64,000 nt of DNA. It comes from Liriodendron chinense. Taxonomy: Eukaryota; Streptophyta; Magnoliopsida; Magnoliales; Magnoliaceae. The first letter of the stretch is position 1, and every line of letters begins with the position of its first letter. Below are positions 1 to 11,659 of this stretch, in pieces. The stretch covers positions 930,001 to 994,000 of the forward strand of contig ML058407.1 in NCBI GenBank assembly GCA_003013855.2. The letters are read 5' to 3'. A model generated the notes under the pieces. The model ran no database searches. It was not told where the DNA came from and saw only the letters and a list, made by a program, of their open reading frames with translations. A program made the translations under genes and the position numbers.

Positions 1-725
1 TTCATATAAGACCAGAGTTGCCACTAGCCAGTTACTTCGAATCTACAGTCGGCTAAACCCTGTAGAAATGTTAGAGAAGAGAATCCGAAGATTCCTTCCT
101 CTAAAATGACTCCTTTTGATCTGTAGTCAGAGATTCGAGGTAAGGGATCATGGTTACAGGGTGGGAAGGTGTTAAGTACCTACTCTGCCCATATTGAAGC
201 ACGGTCTCTACTTCATAGAATCGAACTAATACTTGAAAGTCTGATTTAATCCTCATACACTATCATAAATGATATGATACATGAATGTAGGTCTGAACAG
301 TAAGAGTTTCTGATGGGCAAGTTTCCATTAACAAGCAAGCCCAGAGCATACGCTCGAACTGGCAGGTGCTTTATGCGAGATGCATGCTGTGTGTTTGATC
401 AATCAAAGTGTTTTCAGTGGGATGATAAGCAGGGGGTTGGAAGAATAATAAATGTTGCACTTATGCTAGATGCGAATGAGATGATGCTGATGTGAGAGTA
501 GCTGGATGAACGGAAGTGTCGCAAGGGTTTACTTCGAGCAGCTAAGATTAGGGACTTAGATAGCTTGGGAGACTTGGACCAGGGTTAGGCTAGGCTGGAC
601 CAGGGCTAGGCTCTTCTCACTTGGGCTCTCCTTGGTGGAGGAATAGGCGAAAGGGATGGAGCTGGTTCGGAATTTATGGATTTGCTTTGGGTGTTGAGGG
701 ATGCTGAAACAGGAGAGGGAATGGG

Positions 726-735
726 GTATTTATAG
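726..735 (+). promoter_or_regulatory. TATA box of F copy 1
   Basis: The sequence gtatttatag lies in a GC-rich setting and is conserved at 6749-6757 in copy 2 with the same flanks. It is the likely core promoter of the F unit. No transcript evidence is available here. Confidence 0.45.
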
Positions 736-767
736 CTGCGAGCGGTGGCAGATTGTGCTATTAGGCT

Positions 768-795
768 TGGACGGCCCCCTTGAGGCCGCCCGTAC
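768..795. other. GC-rich hairpin, F copy 1
   Basis: An inverted repeat of the form GGACGGCC...GGCCGCC is followed by CGTAC. The same hairpin is found at 6791-6820, 11181-11210 and, on the other strand, 48126-48157. It lies about 40 bp past the TATA box, so it would sit in the transcribed leader. Confidence 0.5.
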
Positions 796-900
796 AGACT
801 CTCTGCCCCAACTTCGAGCGTACGACCCCTGAACCTGAAGCAGAAAAGTCATTAGTTTGAGGTTCGGACCTACTCCGAAGCTGTGGTTCGGAACCAAGTG

Positions 901-1010
901 AGTTGACTGGGCTTGAAAGATGGATTGACACGGTGAGTTGGCTGGACTGACCTGGTGAGTTGACTCGATGATTTGACTCAGCAGGTTGACTCACCAAGTT
1001 TGACTTTTTC
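901..1010 (+). promoter_or_regulatory. TTGAC (W-box-like) array, F copy 1
   Basis: About six TTGAC words lie within 110 bp, most followed by TC. TTGAC(C/T) is the core bound by plant WRKY factors; binding here is an inference. The array is expanded in copy 2. Confidence 0.4.
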
Positions 1011-2902
1011 AAGATTTTTTTACTGGTTTTCTTATGGGGGTTTTCAAGCTAATGTTTAGGGGTGAGTCAACTGGGTTCAGGCTTGAGCTGGGCTATGGAT
1101 TGGGGCTTACAAGGGTGAGTTTGGCTGGGTTTGGACATGGGATTTGGGGTATTGATCTCCATTCATTCAGCTATCTCTACCAACATTGTCGCCGAAGGTG
1201 GGCTGTCTATAGATTCCCCTCTTTGGCAGAAGTTGTGTGCAACCGAATGTCAAAGCAAGTGGACACCCCACTTCTGACCCAGCCATTCATAGATCGTGGT
1301 CTGGAATCTTTACTTGCCTTTGTATCTGAGTCAGTTGATTGTCTGGAAATTGATAACTCACACATACCGCGGGAGTTTGGAGAAAACGTTGTGATTGTCC
1401 CTGCATGAGCTGTAACTTGGGTACCCAATCGCAACCCGTCCGTTCCCAATCGGTACTAACATCGGAAAGGTACAGTAGAGCCTCTGCATCCGTCATAGTC
1501 TTACGAGGTTACTAACTCTGTGATTGATTATTCGTTGCTTTCCCAGATCACTCCAGGAGTACTTGTTTCGCTTGACTGTCAAAGTGGTTAGCTGCCCTGC
1601 ATCTAAGTAGTCTTACGGGAGATCCACTACGCCGACTTAGACTCAGTCAAGGTACTTCAGGCATCCACGCTAAGGTATGTGCCGGGTAAACTTCTTCCAC
1701 CCTATCTGCTGGTTTTGATACTTGTGTTACAATTCATCGTTTCCACCATTCAGATGGTTTCTTTGACCGAGCCTTTTGGCTTTCATCTTTTCGTATCTTG
1801 GCATTTGGTACGACCGCACTGACACTGGAGTTCAGTTTGATCGTACTTTGAGTGCATTAGATTCGATGGTCTCTGGGGAAACCGTGAGACATCGAATCTT
1901 ATTTGATTTTTACGTCGACTCCTACCCAAAGATATGGAAGATCTCTCAGTGTTTTGAAGGCCGAACACTCTATTGGGAAAATATTTTTTGGATTTTGAAA
2001 AGATACCCACTCTGGGGAGTAATACTCCGTGGGGTTTTTATTTACATATATATATATATATATATAATATTTTTTGTCTTTTCGAAAAGGAAATGTGGCT
2101 TGCACATGCCTCCACTAGGGATGCCTGTGGGGTCTTTGGCTAACTGACTTTTATTTTAAAAGCAGGTAAACATGATGATTGATGTGATGGATGCTGATGC
2201 ATGAGGATGCATATTTGATAATGGATGCACGGTTTGGCTCATTGTCTTTTAGTTCGATGATTTTGCTTTCGCTGGGGATGTGTAGAACTTTAAGCTTATT
2301 GCTTGCAGGGTTGTGCTTCCCTAGAGATTTTCTTTTCAATGCGGATGTCTAGTCAGCGGGTTGGTCAAGATCCCGACCCGTGGTCAATCAGGTCCATCGT
2401 CCTAAGATGCTCTTTCTTTGCTGATGGGGATGGATCAGGGAGGTTGTCAGTTGTAACCTCAAGATGTTCTTCTAGGGAATGGGTGTAATTGAGATGGTGT
2501 TTGGTTGCCAGTTTTGGTCAAGATTCCAATTTGCGGGCAATCGGATTCGTCATCCCAAACTGTGAAGTGAGTGAGTAAAGTTCGAGACTCCTGAAGTGTT
2601 GTGCTAGGGGATAGTGATAATTTTTGTGATTTTTGCAAATATTTGATCCGAATTTTTACCTGAGTAGTCAGGATGGAGATCGGTTATTGAAAACAAAGGA
2701 AATATTTTTGTGATTTTGAAAATATTTGGTCTGAGTGAAGATCGGTGTTTATTGAAAACAAGGGAAGCATTTTGTGATTTTTGAAAGATGATTTTGTAAT
2801 GTTTTGGTATTTTCTGATTTTTCTGAAATGCAGGAAAATGTATGGAATTTTCATCCATTTCCAGCTTTTACTACTGGTAAGGCACCTATTTACGTCGAAT
2901 TC

Positions 2903-3693
2903 TGTAACAGGGTCCTCCGAATGTTCACCTTCTCTCCAAGAGTGATTTTCTCCGTGGATCTGAAAAGAGTCAGAAAGCAACTAAGGGTGGCCGGCGTCCA
3001 GCCGTTGGCCCTCCGATGCTTAAGTCAGATGGGGTGAGGTAAGAAAGAGAATTAATCAACGGGGGTTAGAGATTGAATATTGTGTACCTTTTCATTGATG
3101 AATCCATTCCTTTATATAGATTCAACCATCCCACTCTGTTACGTAAGACGCCGAGATCATCTACTAATTTCATGGGATAAGATCTTTATCCTTAGATAAA
3201 GGAACAGTCAAATCCATTTAGTCATCTGGTCAACTACACTCCTTGATAAGAATCCCTTGAGACGCGGGGCCATAGATGAAGATAAGCCTGAAATCGGCCT
3301 ATACGAGATGCTGGTACTAGAAGCTAAGGGACATCACCGCTGATTATTAGTAAAGGCTGCTCGCACGTCGGAAGATGTTCGCGAGACCAGGTGCTCGCAT
3401 ATTAAGATATGACACCTTTCAACGACTCACGAGAAATACTGCTCGCAAGCCGAAAAGGATATTTTTCGCCTAGCGATTATTCGACTATTGACAATAAGAG
3501 CTCGAAGCCTCGGTAACTGTGTTCCGTATTTGTCGAATATGCGAGTAGTGAGCAAAGTATCTCGCGAGTCGAATGAGTGTGCTCGCAGGATCAGGACATC
3601 GTGAGAATACACGAGCCGCGAGCAGATGATCTCGCTGAGCAGGATTAGAACATCGTGAAGATTAGAATGATCTCCGTTATTTTGGCTATAACA
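2903..3693. mobile_element. Possible solo LTR inside F copy 1
   Basis: Copy 2 of the F unit lacks about 0.8 kb present here: sequence that is continuous near 9380 is split around 2888-3697. The extra piece starts TGTAACAG and ends CTATAACA, short imperfect inverted ends of LTR type. It contains a ctttatatag TATA-like word near 3111 and many CTCGC/CGAG words at 3355-3640. No clean 5-bp target duplication is visible, because the left flank is itself altered, so the solo-LTR reading is tentative. The insertion relative to copy 2 is certain. Confidence 0.4.
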
Positions 3694-4169
3694 GCACCCG
3701 ATCCATTTTACATCAGCGAGCAAGACGGATCTCACACAGTTAAGTGTTGTAGTTTTACATCTTTCGATGAGGGGATTTTGAGGGTTTTCAGTCAACACAC
3801 TCACAAAGTTGCCTATTCCTCATGTGTAATGCACATAGACCACGTATCGTCCGACGGACTCCTTCGGCCACAAAATGAGCCACATCCTCACATTTCCCTT
3901 TGTCAATCCAGTTTGGGGTCTTATGCTGCTCACAATTCCGTGAGGGTGCACTTCACCTTCCAACTGCCTTAATCCCCTTCATGAGTTTTAGGAACAGGGA
4001 ACATCCGTCAGATTCAACAGCGACTTCTAAATCAAGGTTGTTTATCATGGTGCGTTCAACACAAACAGGATCGCGGGGTTTTGCCAGCCTCAGCCCTTAC
4101 CTGTTTAGAAGATTCCGGACACCCATATGATCAAGTGTCAGCCATGTTCGAGACAGGTTGGGAAAGAAA

Positions 4170-5640
4170 GCCCCCAAGAAGTTAATCCTAGTGTAGTTTT
4201 GGGTCTTCGGACTGCTGGGGATAGATTTGCGCAATTTAAAATTGATGGTGAATTTTTTTGTTTTGAGAAAGTTCGAGACTTCAACTCGAGTGATCGAGAT
4301 TGATACTGATTTTTATGGAAAGCTTAAAATCTTCTTAGCATTTTCGAAATGATTCGGGTTATCGAACCTTGATACGAGCAGTCGAGGTCGATGCCGATTT
4401 TTGGTTGAAAGCAGGAAAAGTCCTTTGAGAAATTAATCCCAGTGTAGTTTAAGGTCTTCAGACCGAAAATTATGTACATGCTGAAAATACATTCTTTTAG
4501 TGATTTTTTAAAAAGATCCAGATTATCAAACCTTGATCCGAGCGGTCGAGGTCGATGCCGGTTTTTGGTTGAATGCAGGAAAAGTCCCCCGAGAAATTAA
4601 TCCCAGTGTAGTTTAAGGTCTTCGGATTGAAAATTATGTATATGCTGAAAATACATTCTTTTTGTTATTTTTTTAAAAAGATCCAGATTATCAAACCTTG
4701 ATTCGAGCGATCGAGGTCGATGCCGGTTTTTTGTTGAAAGCAGGAAAAGTCCCTCGAGAAATTAATCCCAGTGTAGTTCAAGGTCTTCAGACTGAAAACT
4801 ATGTACATGGTGAAAATACATTCTTTTAGGGATTTTTTTGAAAAGATCCGGATTATCAAACCTTGATCCAAGCGGTCGAGGTCGATGCCGATTTTTGTTG
4901 AAAGCAAGAAAAGTCCCCCGAGAAATTAATCCCAGTGTAGTTTAAGGTCTTCAGACCGAAAATTATGTACATGCTGAAAATACATTCTTTTGATGATTTT
5001 TGAAAAGATCTAAATTATCGAACCTTAATCCGAGCAGTCGTGGTCGATGCCGATTTTTGGTTGAATGCAGGAAAAGTCCCCTGAGAAATTAATCACGGTG
5101 TAGTTTAAGGCCTTTGGACCCAAAATTATGTACATGCTGAAAATACATTCTTTTTGTGATTTTTTTTAAAAGATCCAGATTATTGAACCTTGATCCGAGT
5201 GGTCGAGGTCAATGCCGGTTTTTGGTTGAAAGCAGGAAAAGTCCCTCGAGAAATTAATCCCACTGTAGTTTAAGGTCTTCAGACCGAAAATTATGTACAT
5301 GCTAAAAATACATTCTTTTGGTGATTTTTTTTTAAAGATTTGGATTATCAAACCTTGATCCGAGCGATCGAGGTCGATGCCGGTTTTTGGTTGAAAGCAG
5401 GAAAAGTCCCCCGAGAAATTAATCCCAGTGTAGTTTAAGGTTTTTGAATCGAAAATTATGTGCATGCTGAAAATACATTCTTTTTGTGATTTTTTTGAAA
5501 AGATCCAGATTATCGAACCTTGATCCGAGCCGTCGAGATCGATAGCCGATTTTTATTAAAAAGTCTCTTGGGATATTGATCCCGACGTAGTTTAAGGTCT
5601 TCGGACCCAAAATTATGTACAAGTAAATACGACATTTTTT
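4170..5640 (+). repeat. About 164-bp tandem repeats of F copy 1
   Basis: The landmark aattaatccc recurs at 4431, 4595, 4760, 4924, 5087, 5252 and 5417 (spacing 163-165), with diverged units before and after. Each unit holds gtgtagtttaaggtcttc, an A/T-rich run and a tcgaggtcgatgccg block. The period is close to nucleosome length. Several short minus-strand reading frames across it only reflect the repeat. Confidence 0.9.
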
Positions 5641-5873
5641 TTCAAAAGATCCGGTCTATCTGACCCCTTCCTTGATCGGTTGAAATTGAAGGACGGTTTT
5701 TATTATGAAGTTGTGGACCCTCGTCGTTTCGTGCTCCCACACAATGTTCTCCCTTTCCTTTCGGAAAAAGAAGAAGAGGGGTGCGTGCGTGCGAATCGCC
5801 GTTTGTGCCACTGGCTTGCCTCGTTCTCAAGGGCTTTGTTTGGTTGTCGTGTTAAGATGGATGTGTTTAGATG
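5641..5873. other. Unique tail of F copy 1
   Basis: This stretch follows the tandem repeats and has no counterpart at the end of copy 2. It contains a purine-rich run (ggaaaaagaagaagagggg) and a short GTGC repeat. No gene is recognised. Confidence 0.4.
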
Positions 5874-6159
5874 AGTTTATATATGACCAGAGTCGCCACT
5901 AGCCAGTTACTTCGAATCTACAGTCGGTTAGACCCCGTAAAAACATTAGAGAAGGGAATCCGAAGATTCCTTTCTCTAAAATGACTCCTTGTGATCTGCG
6001 GCCAGAGATTCGAGGTAAGGGATCACGGTTATAGGGTGGGAAGAGGTTAAACACCCCACACACTGCCCGTACCGAAGTACGGTCTCTACTTCACAGAATC
6101 GAACTAACACTTGAAAGTCTGTTTTAATCCTTGTATATTCTCATAGATGACATGATGCA

Positions 6160-6453
6160 TGGATGCAGGTCTGAACAGTAAGAGTTTCTGATGGGCAGGT
6201 TTCCATTAACAGGCAAGCCCAGAGCATACGCTCGAACTGACAGGTGCTTTATGCGAAATGCATGCTGTGTGTTTGAATAATCAAAGTGCTCGTAGTGACT
6301 AATGCATGAATGCAGGTCTGAACAGTAAGAGTTTCTGATGGGCAGGTTTCCATTAACAGGCAAGCCCAGAGCATACGCTCGAACTGACAGGTGCTTTATG
6401 CGAGATGCATGTCGTGTGCTTGAATAATCAAAGTGCTTGTAGTGAAGCAGGGG
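6160..6453 (+). repeat. 147-bp tandem duplication in F copy 2
   Basis: The block beginning gcaggtctgaacagtaag occurs at 6165 and again at 6312. Copy 1 has it once, near 290. It accounts for the internally repeated minus-strand reading frame at 6124-6822. Confidence 0.85.
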
Positions 6454-6748
6454 GGTTGGGAGAAAAGTAAATGTTTCACTTATGCTAAATGCAAATGAGA
6501 TGATGTTGGAAAAAGAGTAGCTAGATGGACGGAGGTGTCGTAAGGATTGGCTTCGAGTGGCTGGATCAAGACTTGGATGGCTTGGGAAACTTGGACCAGT
6601 GGTCAGGCTGGGCTGGACCAGGGCTAGGCTCTCCTCACTCGGGCTCTCCTTGGTGGAGGAATGGGCTAAAGGGTGGTGAGGTGGAGTGCACTCGGACTGG
6701 CTTCGGATGGATTGGCTTGGGTTGGATGAAATGAGAAGGAGAGGGGGG

Positions 6749-6757
6749 TATTTATAG
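6749..6757 (+). promoter_or_regulatory. TATA box of F copy 2
   Basis: The word tatttatag follows a G run and matches the TATA box of copy 1 with its flanks. Confidence 0.45.
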
Positions 6758-6790
6758 CAGCGGGCAGTGGCAGAACCCGTAAATAATTTT

Positions 6791-6820
6791 GGGCGGCCCC
6801 AGGGGGCCACCCGTACGGAC
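6791..6820. other. GC-rich hairpin, F copy 2
   Basis: The sequence reads GGGCGGCCCC, then GGGGGCCACCC, then CGTACGGAC; the first two blocks pair as a stem and CGTACG is itself palindromic. Homologous hairpins are at 768, 11181 and 48126. Confidence 0.5.
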
Positions 6821-6879
6821 ACTCCTCAGGTTTCAGCGCGTGGTACAGTCATGTCTCGGGGCTGCTGCTTGGGACTCAG

Positions 6880-7050
6880 TGAATTGACTCGGTGGGTCGA
6901 CTCAGCGGGTTGACTCGGTGATTTGACTCAGTGGGTTGACTCGGCGATTTGACTCGGTGATTTGACTCGACAGGTTGACTCAGTGGGTTGACTCGGTGAT
7001 TTGACTCAGCGGGTTGACTCAGTGAGTTTGACTTTTTTAGGATTTTTTGA
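6880..7050 (+). promoter_or_regulatory. Expanded TTGAC (W-box-like) array
   Basis: About twelve TTGAC words occur in 170 bp, alternating gggTTGACtc and gatTTGACtc at 14-16 bp spacing. It matches the smaller array at 901-1010 and appears to have grown by short tandem duplication. WRKY binding is an inference from the core motif only. Confidence 0.5.
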
Positions 7051-7315
7051 CTGGTTTTTCTTATGGGGGTTTTTCAGGCTGATGTTTAGGGGCGAGTTGA
7101 CTAGGTTTAGGCTTGAGTTAGGCTATGGATTGGGGCTTACAAAGGTGAGTTTGGCTGAGTTTGGACATGGGATTTGGGGGTATGGTCCTCCATTCATCCA
7201 GCTATCTCTACCAACAGCGTAGCCGAAAGTGGGGTGTCTACAGATGCCCCTCTTTGGCAGAGGTTGCGTGCAACCGAATGCCAAAGCGAGTGGACACCCC
7301 ACTTCTGACCCGGTC

Positions 7316-8223
7316 ATTCATAGATCATGGTCTGAAATCTTTGTTTGCCTTTGCATCTGTGCCAGTTGATCGTCTGAAAATCAATCACTCGCACATACCG
7401 CGGAAGTTTGGAGAAAACGTTGCGATTGTCCTTGCAGTTTGCTGCAACCTGGGTACCCAATCGCAACCCTTCCATTCCCGATCGGTACTAACATCTGAAA
7501 GGTACAGTAGAGCCTCTGCGTCGTAATCTTACGAGGTTACTGACCCTGTGATTGATTGTGATGTTTGATGTTTTCTCGGATCACTCCAGGAGTACTTGTT
7601 TCGCTTGACTGTTAAAGTGGTTAGATGCCCTGCGTCATGTAGTCTTACGGGATTCTACTACGCCGACTTGGACTCAGTCAAGGTACTTCAGGCATCCACG
7701 CCTAGGTATGTGCGGGTGGACTTTTTCCACCCGATCTGCTGGTTTTGATGCTTGGTTTGCAATTCATTCTTTCCTAGATTGTGATCTGGAATCTTTGTTA
7801 TCCTTTATATCTGAGTCAGTTGACTGTTTGGAGATTGATAACTCGCACATATCGTGGGAGTTTGGAGAAAACGTTGCGATTGTCCTTGCAGTTTGCTGCA
7901 ACCTGGGTACCCAATCGCAACCCTTCCATTCCCGATCGGTACTAACATCGGAAAGGTACAGCAGAGCCTCTGCGTCGTAGTCTTATGAGGTTGCTGACCC
8001 TGAGATTGATTGTGTGATGTTTGATGTTTTCCCGGATCACTCCAGGAGTACTTGTTTCGCTTGACTGTTAAAGTGGTTAGATGCCCTGCGTCATGTAGTC
8101 TTACGAGATTCTACTACGCCGACTTGTACTCAGTCAAGGTACTTCAGGCATCCACGCCTAGGTATGTGCAGGGTGAACTCTTTCCACCCAGTCTGGTGAT
8201 TTTAATACTTGGGTTACAATTCA
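7316..8223 (+). repeat. 454-bp tandem duplication in F copy 2
   Basis: The block gaaaacgttgcgattgtcc occurs at 7413 and 7867, and similarity extends over about 7316-7769 versus 7770-8223. Copy 1 of F has a single version at about 1288-1742, so the duplication arose in copy 2. Confidence 0.85.
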
Positions 8224-9849
8224 TCGTTTCCACCTATTCAAATGGTTTCTTTGACCGAGCCTTTTGGCTTTCATCTTTTCGTATCTTGGCATGTGGTACG
8301 AACGCACTGACACTGGAGTTCAGTTCGACCGTACTTTGAGTGCATTGGATCCGATGGTCTCCGGGGAAACCGCGAGACATCGAATTTTATTTGATTTTTG
8401 CGTCTGCTCCTACCCAGAGATATGGAAGATCTACTGGTGTTTTGGAGGTAGAACGCTCTACTGGGAAAATATTTTTGAATTTTTTAAAAGATACCCACTC
8501 TGGGGAGTGATACTCCGTGGGGTTTTTATTTGCAAATAGGAATATATATATTTTTTTCTTGTCTTTTGAAATGAAAATCTGGTCTACACATGCCTCCACT
8601 AGGGATGCCTGTGGGGTCTTTGGCTAACCGACTTTTATTTTTTAAAGCAGGTAAACATGATGATTGGTGCGATGGATGCTGATGCATGAAGATGCATATT
8701 TGATGATGGATGCATGGCTTGGCTCATTCTCTTTCAATTTGATGATTTTTCTTTTGCTGGAGATGCAGAGAATTTTGAGCTTATTGCTTGTAGGGTTGTG
8801 CTTCCCTCGGGTTTTTCTTTTTTATACGGGCGTTTGGTCAGCGGGCTTGGTCAAGATCCGGACCCGTGGTCGATCAAGTCCATCGTCCCAAGATGTTGTT
8901 TCTTTGCTAATGAGAATGTACGAGGATGTTATCCGACTTTAAGATGTTCTTCTGGGCATAAATGCGATTGAGACGGTGCTTGGTCGCCAGTTCTGGTCAA
9001 GATTCCAATTTGCCGGCGATCGGATCCGTCATCCTAAACTGTGAAGTGAGCGGAGTTCGCGACTCCTGAAGTGTAGTGCTGGGGGATAGTGACAATTTTT
9101 ATGATTTTTGCAAATATGTGGTCCGAATCTTTACCTGAGTAGTCAGGATAGAGATCGGTTATTGAAAACAAGGAAATATTTTTTTATTTTTGAAATATTT
9201 TCTTTGAAAGCAAGAGAAATATTTTTATGATTTTTGACAACGTTTTGTTCGAAAGTAAGGGAAATATTTTATGATTTTGAAAGGTGATTTTGTAATGTTT
9301 TGGTATTTTGTTGGATTTTTCTGAAATACAGGGAAAAGGTATGGAATTTTCATCCATTTCCAGCTTCTACTGCTGGTAAGGCACCCGATCCATTTTACGT
9401 CAGCGAGCAAGACGAGTCTCACACAGTTAAGTGCCATAGTTTTACATCTTCGGGTGAGGGGATTTTGAGGGTTTTCAGTTAACACACCCACCAAGTTGCC
9501 TGTTCCTCATGTGCAATGCACATAGACCACGTATTGTCTGACGGACTCCTTCGGCCACAAAATGAGCCACATCCTCACATTTCCCTTACTCAATTCAGTT
9601 TGGGGCCTTACATTGCTCACAATTCCGTGAGGGTGCGCTCCACCTCCCAACAGCCTTAATCCCCTTCATGAGTTTTAGGAACAGGGAACATCAATCAGAT
9701 TCAACAGCGACTTCTAAATCAAGGTTGTCTATCACGGTGCGTTCAACACGAACAGGATTGCAGGGTTCTGCCCGCCTCAACCTTTACCTGTTTAAAAGAT
9801 TCCGGATACCCGTACGATCAAGTGTCAGCCATGTCCGGAACAGGTTAGG

Positions 9850-10483
9850 AAAGAAAGCCTCCGAGAAGTTAATCCTAGTGTAGTTTTAAGTCTTCGGACC
9901 GCTGGAGATAAATTTGTGCATTTAAAATTGATGGTGAATTTTTTTTATTTTTTTTTTGCTTTTTTTTTTAAAAGTTCCAGACTTCAACTCAGTAATCGAA
10001 GTTGATGCTGGTTTTTATGGAAAGCTTGAAATCTTTTTTGTATTTTTGGAACTGATCTGGGTTATCAAACCTTGATCCCAGCGGTTGAGGCCGATGTCGG
10101 TTTTTGGTTGAAAGCAGGAAAAGGTCCCCCGAGAAATTAATCCCAGTGTAGTTTAAGGTCTTCGGACTAAAATATGTACATGCTAAAAATACATTTTTTT
10201 TGTGATTTTTCGAAATGTTTCAGGCTGTTAAATCTCAATTTGAGCGATCAAGATTAACACTGGTTTTTATTGAAATCTCTCAGAATTTTGGTCCCAACGT
10301 AGTTTAAGGTCTTCGGACCGAAACTTTGTACAGAATAGGGCAACACATTTTTTTTTTTGAAATGTCCGGAGTCGTCTGATCTTGATGTGAGCAAACAAGA
10401 CCGACACCGGTTTTTATTGAAAATCTCTCAGGGATGTCGATCCCGACGTAGTTTAAGGTCTTCGGACTGAAAATATGTACATG

Positions 10484-10563
<80 letters not shown>

Positions 10564-10860
10564 TTTTCAGAAAATGTCCGGGGTCTTCGGATCTTGATTC
10601 GATCCAGACTGATGCTGGTTTTTATTGAAAGTCCCTCGGGATCTTGATCTGACGTAGTTTAAGGTCTTCGGACCCAAAACTATGTACAAGCGATGCTGGA
10701 AATCACATTTTTTTTATTTTTTAGAAAATATCCGGAGTCATCAGATCTTGATGAAGACCGATGCTGGTTTTTATTTAAAAAGTCCCTCGAGATCTTGATC
10801 CCGACGTAGTTTAAGGTCTTCGGACCCAAAATATGTATAAGCGAGCAGCAATCAAGGTTG
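9850..10860 (+). repeat. Diverged tandem repeats of F copy 2
   Basis: About six degenerate units marked by acgtagtttaaggtcttcgg or close variants lie near 9870, 10143, 10300, 10445, 10645 and 10805. They match the regular array at 4170-5640 but are less uniform, with one TA microsatellite inside. Confidence 0.8.
10486..10561. repeat. (AT)n microsatellite
   Basis: A pure AT dinucleotide run of 76 bp lies within the F tandem repeats. Confidence 0.99.
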
Positions 10861-10861
10861 G

Positions 10862-11659
10862 AGATTCCGGGGATTCTTCTTAAAATGGTTCAGATCATCA
10901 GGTTATGACTTTGGATGGTTGAGATCACTGTTTGACCAAGTCAATTCTTTTTTCTTTTTCTTGAAAATTTCATGGAACTTTTTCCACATCATCAAGCCAA
11001 TTTCTCACCAATTTCTCACAAGATGAGATTTTGGTGAGATTCATTAATTTTTCTCATCATTCTTTTCCATCACTTCATTCTTACAAGGAGGTACAAGATG
11101 CACTTGCAACCACCTTTCCCAAGGAGGAGTTCTTCCCAAGGAGAGAGGGTGAGGGGTCGTTTCAAGTAGGTGGGAGGGAGGACGGCCCCCTGGGGGCCGC
11201 CCGGACCGTCTTTGCCCACTGGTTTTTCCAGTGGGTCGGGGAAAGGGGTGCACTCCCCTTTTCTATATAACATGGGGCACCTTTGGCCACTCCAACGTGC
11301 AATCTCTCTTTCTCTCTCTCATACTCTCTCTTTCTTCAACTTTTTCTCTTTCTCTTGGTGGTTCTTTGCTCTCTTCAAGTGGTGGGCCTTAGTGAAGCTT
11401 TGGGACAGCAAGGTGGTCCCTCTTTGGTGAGAGGCAAAGGTATGGACTACTCCCTTTCTTTCTTGTCTTTTTCCTTCTTCATTGTCTCTTCTCATGACTC
11501 TTTCTTTTTCCATGTAGCTATTCCAAGGCCCAAGTATTTTTTATCTTTTTTCTAGATCTCCAATCTCTTCTAAAGGTGGTGCATGGAGAAGGACCTTACA
11601 AGCTTCCATTTCATTTTTTCTTTCCTTCTTTCACACTCCCTTCATGTGTATGTAAAGGG
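10862..11659 (+). promoter_or_regulatory. Flank of element E with promoter-like sequence
   Basis: No protein gene is recognised. The region holds a GC hairpin (11181-11210), a TATA box ctatataa (11263-11270) and a CT-rich leader with repeated CTCTCT (11302-11345), followed by short unsupported reading frames. This resembles the 5' end of a transcription unit cut off by the insertion of element E at 11660. The five bases before that LTR, AAGGG, would be its target duplication; the partner lies outside the window. Confidence 0.4.
11181..11210. other. GC-rich hairpin upstream of a TATA box
   Basis: The sequence reads GACGGCCCCC, TGGGGGCCGC, CCGGACCGTC, an almost perfect inverted repeat about 55 bp upstream of the TATA box at 11263. 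It belongs to the same family as the hairpins at 768, 6791 and 48126. Confidence 0.5.

Larger units (their letters stand above)
1..5873 (+). repeat. F unit copy 1, non-coding LTR-like repeat
   Basis: This is the first of two direct copies of a long non-coding unit. Its opening, an agagt(c/t)gccactagcc block followed by a cgaggtaagggatca block, recurs at 5874. Order inside: opening block, TATA box near 726, GC hairpin at 768, TTGAC array at 901-1010, about 3 kb of non-coding sequence, then about 164-bp tandem repeats. The layout (core promoter in the first part, motif array, terminal tandem repeats) resembles the long LTRs of Tat/Ogre-type elements, but no TG...CA ends or coding region are seen, so the element type is an inference. 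It may continue to the left of the window. Confidence 0.6.
5874..10860 (+). repeat. F unit copy 2
   Basis: This is a direct copy of 1-5640 in the same order and orientation. It differs by a 147-bp tandem duplication near 6160, a longer TTGAC array, a 454-bp tandem duplication at 7316-8223, absence of the 0.8-kb insertion of copy 1, more diverged terminal repeats, and a long TA run. The two copies with no coding region between them could be tandem LTRs left by unequal recombination, or a segmental duplication. Short reading frames inside are not conserved as proteins between the copies. Confidence 0.65.

Noticed and set aside
6124..6822. Minus-strand frame of 232 codons with an internal peptide repeat
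   Set aside because: The repeat in the peptide comes from the 147-bp DNA duplication, copy 1 of the F unit does not conserve the frame, and it crosses the TATA box region.
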